Source: Ramlibacter sp. | GTDB taxonomy: Bacteria > Pseudomonadota > Gammaproteobacteria > Burkholderiales > Burkholderiaceae | Direction: 5' to 3' | Length of the DNA: 5,188 nt | NCBI GenBank assembly: GCA_014376915.1 | Contig: JACMQP010000628.1 | Coordinates: 1 to 5,188, forward strand | Shown here: positions 1 to 5,146 of the stretch, piece by piece | Layout of the letters: each line of letters starts with the position of its first letter | Position numbering within the stretch: position 1 is the stretch's first letter | Made by a program: the position numbers and the translations under genes | The notes under the pieces: model-generated | What the model saw: the letters and a program-made list of their open reading frames with translations, nothing else | Told to the model about the DNA's origin: nothing | Databases searched by the model: none

Positions 1-620
1 AGACCGGCGATGGCCGTGCCGATGCCGAACACCAGCAACCAGACCCGGCCGACGTCGATGCCCAGCACCCGCACGATTTCCGGGTCGCGCGAGCCGGCCC
101 GGATGATCAGGCCATAGCGCGTCTTTTCGATGAACAGCCACAGCGCCAGCACCACCACGGCCGTCGCGCCGATCAACACCAGCCGGTAAAGCGGGAAATG
201 GCCGAAGCCGAGGTTCACCGCGCCACGCAGCGCCGCCGGCGTGCTCGAGGGCATGCCCTCGATGCCGAACAGCACGCGCATGGCCTCGATCAGCACATAG
301 CTCAGCCCGAACGTGAGCAGCAGCGGGTAGTCGATGCCGCGGCCATAGAGCGGGCGCACCAGGAAGCGTTCGACCAGCAGGCCGATGCCGCCGACCACCA
401 GGGGGGTGATCAGCAGGCTGAGCAGGAAGCTGCCGGTCAGGGCCTGGAAGTAGACGCCGAGGAAGGCGCCCACCATGAAGAAGGCACCATGGGCGAAGTT
501 CACCACCGTCAGCATGCCGAAGATCAACGACAGTCCGACCGCCAGCAACGCGTAGATGGCGCCAAGGGCGATGCCGGTGACCAGTTGCAGGGCCAGCAAC
601 GACGGCGTGAATTCACCCAT
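1..620 (-). CDS. livH: Branched-chain amino acid-type ABC transporter permease (LivH family), 3' end cut by window
   Basis: Inner-membrane permease of a Leu/Ile/Val-type ABC importer, which forms the channel with a LivM-type partner and receives substrate from a periplasmic binding protein. The visible 206 residues start MGEFTPSLLALQLVTGIALGA and contain the family hallmark GLSLIFGMLTVVNFAHGAFFM (about 29-49), several hydrophobic segments (about 11-34, 45-58, 65-84, 99-118, 143-163) and the cytoplasmic coupling-loop region RYGLIIRAGSRDPEIVRVLGIDV (about 168-190). Family members are usually near 290 residues, so roughly the last 80 are missing off the left edge. The ATG at 620 is the start that gives the normal LivH N-terminus. 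It lies 12 nt after the stop of the binding-protein gene and has no good Shine-Dalgarno, so translational coupling is likely. LivM and two ATPase genes would be expected further left. The transported substrate cannot be read from the sequence. Confidence 0.93.
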   Translation of the reverse strand, partial: MGEFTPSLLALQLVTGIALGAIYALLAVGLSLIFGMLTVVNFAHGAFFMVGAFLGVYFQALTGSFLLSLLITPLVVGGIGLLVERFLVRPLYGRGIDYPLLLTFGLSYVLIEAMRVLFGIEGMPSSTPAALRGAVNLGFGHFPLYRLVLIGATAVVVLALWLFIEKTRYGLIIRAGSRDPEIVRVLGIDVGRVWLLVFGIGTAIAG

Positions 621-632
621 GGGGAGCCGCCA

Positions 633-1889
633 TCAGGCCTTGTGCCCGAGTTCGGTGCAGCTGCGCAGGTTGGTTTCGCTGGGCGCCTCGATCGCGGCGA
701 TGTTGAACACGTCGTTCTTGTCCTTCATGCCCTTGGACTTGGACTCGATGATGATCACCGACTGCACCGACTGGTGGTCGCACTTGCGGTAGAACTGGTC
801 GCCCTTGTACCAGTTGTATTTCATGCGGCCCATGGCCTCGCTGACCTTGGTCGAATCGGTGGTCTTGGCGTCCAGCACCGCCTGCAGCACGCTGCGCACG
901 CCGGCGTAGCCGAGCGCACCGTAGTCGGTCGGCACGGCGCCGTTGTGGGCGCGGCGGAACTTGTCGTTGAACGCCTTGGCTGCCGGGATCTGGTCTTCCA
1001 TGCCCCAGTAGTAGGAGGTGCCGCCGACGATGCCGTCGAAAACCTCGGGGCCGCCTGCGATGCGTGACGTGAGCAGCAGGATCGGCGTGATGATGCGCGT
1101 GGTGGACTTGAGTCCGAAGTCGGTGGCCTGCTTGGCGGCGTTCAACTGGTCGCGGCCGAAGTTGCACAACACCAGGATGTCGGGCTTGAGGGCCTGGATG
1201 CGCGGCAGAAAAGCCGAGTAGTCGGCCGTGCCGAGCGGATGCCGGATGTCGGCCAGCGTGGTGGCGCCCAGCCCCTTGCCGGCCCGCTCGAAGCCGCGCA
1301 CCATCTCATGACCATAGGCGTAGTCGGCGGTGAGGTAGACGATCCTCTTGCCGTACTTGGGAAAGGCGTAGCGCGCCACCGCGCCGGCCGTGAGGTGCGG
1401 GTTCAGCGCCTCGTGGAAGGTGTAGGGGCTCCAGTCCTTGACCTCGTTGATGGCGTCCGACTGGCTGATCGAATTGAAGATGACCTTGCGCTCGCGCGTC
1501 ACCGCGTTGATCGACAGCTGGGTGGCGGCCGACAGCGAGCCGACGATGAAATCGACCTTGTCTTTTTCGATCAACTCCAGCGTGCGCGTCGCCGCTTCAC
1601 CCGGATTGAGCTTGTCGTCGCGCACCAGCAGTTCGACCTTGCGGCCGTTGAAGCCGCCGGCGTCGTTGAAGTCCTTCACGGCGATCTCGGCGGCCCGCAC
1701 CTGATCCTGCGCCTCGGCCGAGTACGCGCCCGTCAGCGGCACCAGGAAACCGACGCGGATCGGTGTGCCCTGGGCCCGCACGATGGTGATCGCGAAGGGC
1801 GCGCTGGACAGTGCCGCGCCGGCGGCGCCGGCCTGCAGCAGGCGGCGGCGCGACAGGTCGGACGGGGTGGGTCGATGCGATGAGGTCAT
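633..1889 (-). CDS. Tat-exported Leu/Ile/Val-type ABC transporter substrate-binding protein
   Basis: Periplasmic type-I solute-binding protein (Peripla_BP_6 / LivK-like class) of 418 residues. It would bind a small ligand and deliver it to the permease encoded just downstream. The N-terminus carries a twin-arginine signal: SRRRLLQA at 13-20, a hydrophobic stretch to about 36 and likely cleavage near VRAQG (38-41), so export as a folded protein is expected. The mature part begins TPIRVGFLVPLTGAYSAEA, the usual first strand and ligand loop, followed by KVDFIVGSLSAATQLSINAV (111-130) and KRIVYLTADYAYGHEMVRGF (181-200). The tail has a KCDHQSVQSVIIIESKS segment (369-385) that I recall from a proteobacterial subfamily in this class. 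GGAGA lies 6 nt before the ATG, a good ribosome site. The family binds branched-chain amino acids, amides, urea and many aromatic acids. Next to ring-hydroxylation genes an aromatic ligand is a reasonable inference, not shown. Confidence 0.95.
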   Translation of the reverse strand: MTSSHRPTPSDLSRRRLLQAGAAGAALSSAPFAITIVRAQGTPIRVGFLVPLTGAYSAEAQDQVRAAEIAVKDFNDAGGFNGRKVELLVRDDKLNPGEAATRTLELIEKDKVDFIVGSLSAATQLSINAVTRERKVIFNSISQSDAINEVKDWSPYTFHEALNPHLTAGAVARYAFPKYGKRIVYLTADYAYGHEMVRGFERAGKGLGATTLADIRHPLGTADYSAFLPRIQALKPDILVLCNFGRDQLNAAKQATDFGLKSTTRIITPILLLTSRIAGGPEVFDGIVGGTSYYWGMEDQIPAAKAFNDKFRRAHNGAVPTDYGALGYAGVRSVLQAVLDAKTTDSTKVSEAMGRMKYNWYKGDQFYRKCDHQSVQSVIIIESKSKGMKDKNDVFNIAAIEAPSETNLRSCTELGHKA

Positions 1890-1895
1890 GGTCAG

Positions 1896-1900
1896 TCTCC
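1896..1900 (-). promoter_or_regulatory. Ribosome binding site of the substrate-binding protein gene
   Basis: GGAGA on the minus strand, 6 nt from the ATG at 1889. It is the clearest Shine-Dalgarno of the leftward unit and supports that start. It sits at the end of the only gap longer than 16 nt in that unit, so this gene can be translated independently of the monooxygenase gene. Confidence 0.7.
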
Positions 1901-1933
1901 GGAAGTTGATATGCGCATGAGGGCGTCATGCAC

Positions 1934-1975
1934 GGTGTGGCACCGGTCTGTCGCCGGTTTAGTGAAGTGAACCGG
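1934..1975 (-). other. Mutually exclusive short inverted repeats between monooxygenase and binding-protein genes
   Basis: Three short stems overlap here (plus-strand reading): CGGTG/CACCG at 1933-1937 and 1941-1945 with a 3-nt loop, ACCGG/CCGGT at 1942-1946 and 1954-1958 with a 7-nt loop, and CCGGTT/AACCGG at 1954-1959 and 1970-1975 with a 10-nt loop. They share arms and cannot all form together. The last one covers the TAA stop of the monooxygenase gene. No T-run follows on either strand, so this is not a standard intrinsic terminator. An mRNA-stabilising or processing element is possible, but short GC-rich stems also arise by chance. Confidence 0.2.
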
Positions 1976-3182
1976 GCGGGCGCACCATCGCAGCTGCATC
2001 GAGGTCGATGGCGGTCTCGGCCATCGGCGTGAGGGGGTCCCGCGCGTCCGCGGGGATGCCGTCGCGGGCGAGCCCCTGCATGTACCCGCCCAGGCGACGG
2101 CCACGCTCGACCACGCGCTGGCCGGCGGGCAGGCGCTGCTGTGCATAGGCCTGCAACGCCGCAGCCGTGGCGCCGTGGGTGCGCAGGGCATCGCCCAGCG
2201 CCATCGCATCCTGCATCGCCTTGGTCACGCCCATGCCGACGTGCGGACGGGCGACGAACGCCGCGTCGCCCAGCAGCGCAACGCGGCCCCGGACCATCTC
2301 GTCGGAGCACAGGTCGTGGATCGGCTGCAGGAACGGCTGCGCGGTCTTCTCCATGATCTCGGCAAACTGCGGCGCCAGCAGCCGGCGCGCATCGGAACGC
2401 ATGCGGGCGATCTCGCGCCAGGACACCTTGTGCGGCGGAATCCCTTGCGGATGCTGGACTCCGTCCGCGTCGGTCAGCAGTTCGGCCAGCGCGGCGGGCG
2501 CCGGGGCGGGCCGGTACCAGACGAAATTCCAGGCCCGGTGACGCGGTTCGGTGCGATTGCCGGCGCCGGCGACCGGGTAGCCGATCAACTGCTCGCCAGG
2601 CGGCACGCAAAAGGCGAAGCGTTCGAACACCGATTCGAGGCAGCGGCGAGAGAGCAGCACTTCTTCGCAGACGCCGCGCCAGGCCACATAGCCCGCGTAC
2701 AGCGGCTGCACGGTTGGCCACAATTGCTGGCGGATGGCGGAACGGATGCCATCGGCCGCCACCAGCAGGTCGGCTTCGATGTGCCCCGCGCTGGTGGACA
2801 CCCGCACGCCCTGCAGGTCCTGCTCCACCTGCTGCACGGTCACGCCCTGCCGGTAGCAGTCGGGCGGCAACAGGTCGCGCAGTAGCTGGTAGAGCCGGCT
2901 CCACGACGTCAGGACCTGGGGCATGGCGAGCTCTCCCAGCACCGTTCCGTGGCTGTCGAGCGTGACGCGACCGGGCACCGAAACGCCGAGCGGGGTGGCG
3001 GGATCCATTCCGCAGCGGTGCATGCCCTCGACCAGCGCCGCATGCGTCACGATGCCGGCGCCGCGGCCATCGAGCGTTCCGCCGGCCTTTTCGAGCACAG
3101 TGACGGCGTGTCCGTCGCGCGACAGCAGGTTGGCGGCCATCAGGCCGCCCAGGGAACCGCCCGCGATCAAGACGCTTGCCAT
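1959..3182 (-). CDS. FAD-dependent aromatic-ring monooxygenase, 2,6-dihydroxypyridine 3-monooxygenase-like
   Basis: Single-component flavoprotein hydroxylase (group A, p-hydroxybenzoate hydroxylase fold) of 407 residues, a normal length for the family. It would use NAD(P)H and O2 to add a hydroxyl group to an activated ring in the cytoplasm. Visible motifs: the dinucleotide-binding loop GGSLGG at 8-13 with Glu31 ending strand 2 (TVLEK), GRGAGIV at 39-45, the DG motif in LLVAADGIRSAIR (139-151), YAGYVAWRG at 162-170, NFVWYRP at 219-225 and the GD motif in ALLGDAAFVARPHVGMG (302-318). GRGAGIV, YAGYVAWRG and the HVGMGVTKAMQDAMALGDAL tract resemble 2,6-dihydroxypyridine 3-monooxygenase and related N-heteroaromatic hydroxylases rather than UbiH or salicylate hydroxylases. 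The ATG at 3182 is 12 nt after the VOC gene stop, has only a weak ribosome site and gives the normal MASVLIAGG start. Enzyme class is firm; the exact substrate is inference. Confidence 0.92.
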   Translation of the reverse strand: MASVLIAGGSLGGLMAANLLSRDGHAVTVLEKAGGTLDGRGAGIVTHAALVEGMHRCGMDPATPLGVSVPGRVTLDSHGTVLGELAMPQVLTSWSRLYQLLRDLLPPDCYRQGVTVQQVEQDLQGVRVSTSAGHIEADLLVAADGIRSAIRQQLWPTVQPLYAGYVAWRGVCEEVLLSRRCLESVFERFAFCVPPGEQLIGYPVAGAGNRTEPRHRAWNFVWYRPAPAPAALAELLTDADGVQHPQGIPPHKVSWREIARMRSDARRLLAPQFAEIMEKTAQPFLQPIHDLCSDEMVRGRVALLGDAAFVARPHVGMGVTKAMQDAMALGDALRTHGATAAALQAYAQQRLPAGQRVVERGRRLGGYMQGLARDGIPADARDPLTPMAETAIDLDAAAMVRPPGSLH

Positions 3183-3194
3183 CGTTGAATCTGC

Positions 3195-3641
3195 TCAGGC
3201 GGAGCGAGCCGCGTGTTCGGCCGCAGGGAAGTTCAGTTCGACGACGACGCCGTTGGGATCGTCCAGAAAGACCTGGTGCAGGCCGATCGAGGGCACGGTG
3301 CGCTGCCGGGCAGTAATGCCCAGCCCTTCGAGATGGGCCAGCATCGCGGCCAGGCCGTCGGCAAAAAACGCGACATGGTCGACCGCGCCGCTGCCGCGCA
3401 GCGAAGCGATGTCGCGGTCTCCCAGGTAGTTCTTCAGCCCTTGCGCATCGTTGGGGTCCATGCCGATGAGGTGGACGACTGCATTGGCCACGTCCGCATG
3501 GTCACCGCGGTACATCCACAGGCCGGGGAAGGGGAAGTCCGGCCGCGGTCCCACGGTGAGTCCGAGCACCGACTCGTAGAAACGGCGGGTGGCGGCCAGA
3601 TCGGTGGTCCGGATCGAAATGTGGTTGAGCGTCAATGTCAT
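3195..3641 (-). CDS. VOC (glyoxalase/extradiol-fold) family metalloprotein
   Basis: Small cytoplasmic protein of 148 residues made of two beta-alpha-beta-beta-beta modules, the vicinal-oxygen-chelate fold. Module one runs LNHISIRTTDLAATRRFYESVLGL (5-28) to AVVHLIG (54-60). Module two runs AVDHVAFFADGLAAMLAHLEGLGI (86-109) to HQVFLDDPNGVVVELNF (122-138). His7, His57, His89 and Glu135 fall at the four positions that hold the divalent metal in this superfamily, so it is probably a metal enzyme. Known members are glyoxalase I, methylmalonyl-CoA epimerase, extradiol dioxygenases and resistance proteins; sequence alone does not choose between them. Its place between the regulator (16 nt away) and the monooxygenase (12 nt away) suggests action on a ring-hydroxylated intermediate or its ring-opened product. 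AGGGAA lies 6 nt before the ATG and supports the start. Confidence 0.92.
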   Translation of the reverse strand: MTLTLNHISIRTTDLAATRRFYESVLGLTVGPRPDFPFPGLWMYRGDHADVANAVVHLIGMDPNDAQGLKNYLGDRDIASLRGSGAVDHVAFFADGLAAMLAHLEGLGITARQRTVPSIGLHQVFLDDPNGVVVELNFPAAEHAARSA

Positions 3642-3647
3642 CGGGGA

Positions 3648-3653
3648 TTCCCT
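3648..3653 (-). promoter_or_regulatory. Ribosome binding site of the VOC protein gene
   Basis: AGGGAA on the minus strand, 6 nt before the ATG at 3641, inside the 16-nt gap after the regulator stop. It supports this start and tight operon linkage. Confidence 0.55.
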
Positions 3654-3657
3654 GGAG

Positions 3658-4398
3658 TTAGCGCGCCTTGCGCGCAGGCGTTGCTGCCGCCCCGCCCGCC
3701 GGCTCGAGCGACAGGCTGGCGCCGAGGTAGCTGCGCACGCGATCGGCGATCACGATGGGGTCGTCCAGCGCGGGCTGGGTTGGGTGCACGGCCTGGCCAT
3801 AGACGAACCAGCGCAGCCCACCGTAAAAAACGCCGCCGTGCAAACCCATCAGCAGTTCGTGCTCCCGGGCGCTGGGCCGGGCGCGGCTGCGGCTGCCGCG
3901 ATAGCGTCGGGTCTCGCGCACCAGCCGCGGAAACAGGCGCTTTGCCAGCAGGTCGAAGAAACGGTCGGTGATGCTGCGGTCGGCCAGGCCGGAGAAAATC
4001 AGGATGCGGACGAACTCGCGCGTCAGCACGGTGCGCGCGTAGTCGACGTAGAACGCATTCAGCTTGGCTTCGGGCGACAGCTTGCGGTCATCCAGCAGCG
4101 CCTCCCATTCCGGCTTCCAGCGACCTTCGAACACCTCTTGGTAGACCCGGTCCACCAGGGCCTGCTTGGTCGGGAAGTAGTGGTAGACCAGGGTGTGGGT
4201 GACGCCGATGGCGGTCGCCAGTTCGCGCATCTGCGCGTCCAGGCCGTGCTCGGAAAAAAAGCCGATGGCGCCGTCGACGATGTGGCGCTCGCGCTCCGCC
4301 ACGCCCATGCGGCGGCGCACGGCAGCCGGCTCCGTAGCGCCGTGCGCAGGTTCAGGGTTTGTCCGGGGAACGGCACTATTTACCAAACTGTCAACCAT
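3658..4398 (-). CDS. TetR/AcrR family transcriptional regulator
   Basis: One-component regulator, normally a dimeric repressor released by a small ligand. From the ATG at 4398 it is 246 residues. The DNA-binding domain covers about 32-90: ERERHIVDGAIGFFSEHGLDA is helix 1, and RELATAIGVTHTLVYHYF (58-75) is the helix-turn-helix, followed by PTKQALVDRVYQEVF. The remaining residues form the helical ligand and dimer domain, with a basic Arg/Ala-rich tail. The start is uncertain. An in-frame ATG at 4467 would place 23 extra hydrophobic residues across the intergenic region and is unlikely. The ATG at 4398 lacks a Shine-Dalgarno and sits within an inverted repeat. GTG at 4320 has GGAG 9 nt upstream, and ATG at 4308 begins at MGVAERER; both still keep the whole DNA-binding domain. 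It is first in the leftward unit and divergent from the CoxG-like gene, so autoregulation and control of both sides is likely. Confidence 0.9.
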   Translation of the reverse strand: MVDSLVNSAVPRTNPEPAHGATEPAAVRRRMGVAERERHIVDGAIGFFSEHGLDAQMRELATAIGVTHTLVYHYFPTKQALVDRVYQEVFEGRWKPEWEALLDDRKLSPEAKLNAFYVDYARTVLTREFVRILIFSGLADRSITDRFFDLLAKRLFPRLVRETRRYRGSRSRARPSAREHELLMGLHGGVFYGGLRWFVYGQAVHPTQPALDDPIVIADRVRSYLGASLSLEPAGGAAATPARKAR

Positions 4399-4422
4399 GC
4401 GTAGGATTGTTGAACGGTTGGT
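4382..4422. promoter_or_regulatory. Imperfect inverted repeat, candidate TetR operator (or start-codon hairpin)
   Basis: ACCAAACTGTCAAC at 4382-4395 is the inverted copy of GTTGAACGGTTGGT at 4409-4422, with 11 of 14 positions matching and a 13-nt spacer. The pair lies in the AT-richest stretch of the window, between the divergent genes, where a TetR operator is expected. The spacer contains the putative regulator start codon (4396-4398). In the regulator mRNA the same arms could pair 5+1+5 bases, leaving the ATG at the edge of the loop. The repeat is seen directly; its binding partner is inferred. Confidence 0.45.
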
Positions 4423-4440
4423 CAATACGACCATCAGTAC
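4412..4440. promoter_or_regulatory. Second palindrome in the divergent region, candidate operator
   Basis: A perfect core TGGTC-AATAC-GACCA occupies 4419-4433. Going outward, pairs 4417/4435, 4415/4437, 4414/4438 and 4412/4440 also match, giving 9 of 12 positions across 29 bp. It overlaps the right arm of the larger inverted repeat by four bases, so one protein could bind one or the other, or two dimers could bind side by side. Length and symmetry suit a TetR-type site, but binding is inferred. Confidence 0.4.
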
Positions 4441-4469
4441 TAACCCCAAAACTGCCTGGACCCGCACCC

Positions 4470-4487
4470 GGCGTTCGCGCCAGAAGG
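4470..4487 (+). promoter_or_regulatory. Ribosome binding site of the CoxG-like gene with adjoining small hairpin
   Basis: AGAAGG at 4482-4487 is 6 nt from the ATG at 4494 and decides that start over longer in-frame options. Directly before it GGCG-TTCG-CGCC (4470-4481) can fold into a 4-bp stem with a UUCG loop. The closing pair is G-C rather than the especially stable C-G, and the ribosome site itself stays unpaired. Confidence 0.5.
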
Positions 4488-4493
4488 CACTGT

Positions 4494-5138
4494 ATGGAAC
4501 TGATTGGTGAAGTGGCGATGAATGCCCCGCGCGAGCGGGTCTGGGCGGCGCTGAACGACGCGGCGGTGCTGCAGGCGTGCATTCCCGGTTGCGAGCAGGT
4601 GAGCGACGAATCGCCGGACGTGCGAGTGGTCCGGGTCATGGTGAAGATGGGGCCGGTGCGGGCGCGCTTCAACGGCCGGATCACGATGTCGGAAGTCGAG
4701 CCGCCGCAGCGCTGCGTGATGGCGTTCGAGGGCTCGGGTGGCGCGGCCGGCATGGCGTCGGGCCGCTCCCAGGTGGAGCTGCGCGAGGCGGGCGCAGGCA
4801 CCGTCCTGACGTACACCGTCAAGGCCTCGGTGGGCGGCAAACTCGGGCAGATCGGGGGGCGGATGATGGATGCTTCGGCCAAGCAGCTGGCCGACCAGTT
4901 TTTCGCGGCGCTGCGTGAACATCTGTCACCTACGGTCCTGGTCGAGGCTGAGGCCGATGGGCCCTCCGCGCCTTCCGTTGCGACACCGTCTGCGGCCGCT
5001 GTGGCTGCGCCTGCCGGGAAGGTCGTTGGGCTTGCGCTGCGCCGCGGCATTGGCGACGAAGTGCCCCGTCTGCTCTGGTTCCTGATGGGGGTCGGCGCCA
5101 CCGGCTTCGGCGTCTGGATCGGCGCACGCCTGTTCTAG
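4494..5138 (+). CDS. CoxG-like SRPBCC protein with C-terminal membrane anchor
   Basis: 214-residue member of the carbon monoxide dehydrogenase subunit G family (COXG, a START/SRPBCC-type ligand-binding fold). Residues 1-145 form the domain: MELIGEVAMNAPRERVWAAL, then the PGC motif at 31-33, VKMGPVRARFNGRI (50-63) and the signature GKLGQIGGRMMDASAKQLADQFF (115-137). An Ala/Pro/Ser-rich linker (about 151-178) leads to one predicted membrane helix, LLWFLMGVGATGFGVWIGARLF (193-214), placing the domain on the cytoplasmic face. In carboxydotrophs CoxG helps couple CO dehydrogenase to the membrane and is reported to carry quinone; homologues also accompany other molybdenum hydroxylases. Here the next gene begins like a molybdenum-hydroxylase FAD subunit, and a ring monooxygenase lies across the divergent region, so electron delivery from a heteroaromatic or aldehyde hydroxylase is a better guess than CO oxidation. 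That is inference. Confidence 0.93.
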   Translation: MELIGEVAMNAPRERVWAALNDAAVLQACIPGCEQVSDESPDVRVVRVMVKMGPVRARFNGRITMSEVEPPQRCVMAFEGSGGAAGMASGRSQVELREAGAGTVLTYTVKASVGGKLGQIGGRMMDASAKQLADQFFAALREHLSPTVLVEAEADGPSAPSVATPSAAAVAAPAGKVVGLALRRGIGDEVPRLLWFLMGVGATGFGVWIGARLF

Positions 5139-5141
5139 GAG
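5137..5141 (+). promoter_or_regulatory. Ribosome binding site overlapping the CoxG-like stop codon
   Basis: AGGAG at 5137-5141 shares its first two bases with the TAG stop (5136-5138) and is 5 nt from the ATG at 5147. This is a strong site and ties the two rightward genes into one operon. Confidence 0.75.
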
Positions 5142-5146
5142 CCCGA

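Larger units (their letters stand above)
4399..4493. promoter_or_regulatory. Divergent intergenic region (promoters for both units expected)
   Basis: These 95 nt separate the regulator start from the CoxG-like gene and must carry the rightward promoter and probably the leftward one. They are clearly less GC-rich than the flanking genes up to about 4455. I found no good sigma-70 pair. On the minus strand TTGACC (4425-4420) fits a -35 box but lacks a matching -10; a perfect TTGACA at 4394-4389 falls inside the first regulator codons, also without a -10 at normal spacing. Promoters here may be activator-dependent or degenerate. Confidence 0.5.

Noticed and set aside
198..1067. Long open frame on the plus strand (289 codons) opposite LivH and the binding protein
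   Set aside because: Its product is rich in His, Ala, Gln, Arg and Asp without any domain, and it is antisense to two clearly recognised transporter genes. GC-rich codon bias creates such frames.
1239..1883. Plus-strand open frame of 214 codons opposite the binding protein
   Set aside because: Low-complexity composition, no motif, and fully antisense to a gene with strong family features.
1597..2904. Minus-strand open frame of 435 codons overlapping the monooxygenase and binding-protein genes in another frame
   Set aside because: Arg/Ala/Gly/Pro-rich shadow of the two real genes; it crosses their boundary and has no recognisable domain.
3589..4404. Plus-strand open frame of 271 codons opposite the TetR gene
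   Set aside because: Antisense to the complete TetR gene; composition typical of a shadow frame and no domain seen.
4399..4467. N-terminal extension of the TetR gene from the ATG at 4467
   Set aside because: It adds 23 hydrophobic residues (QAVLGLVLMVVL) not expected in a TetR protein and would translate through both inverted repeats.
4359..4493. In-frame upstream extension of the CoxG-like gene starting at 4359
   Set aside because: It would add 45 residues unlike any CoxG N-terminus and cross the operator region. The ATG at 4494 has AGAAGG at correct spacing and gives the normal MELIGEV start.
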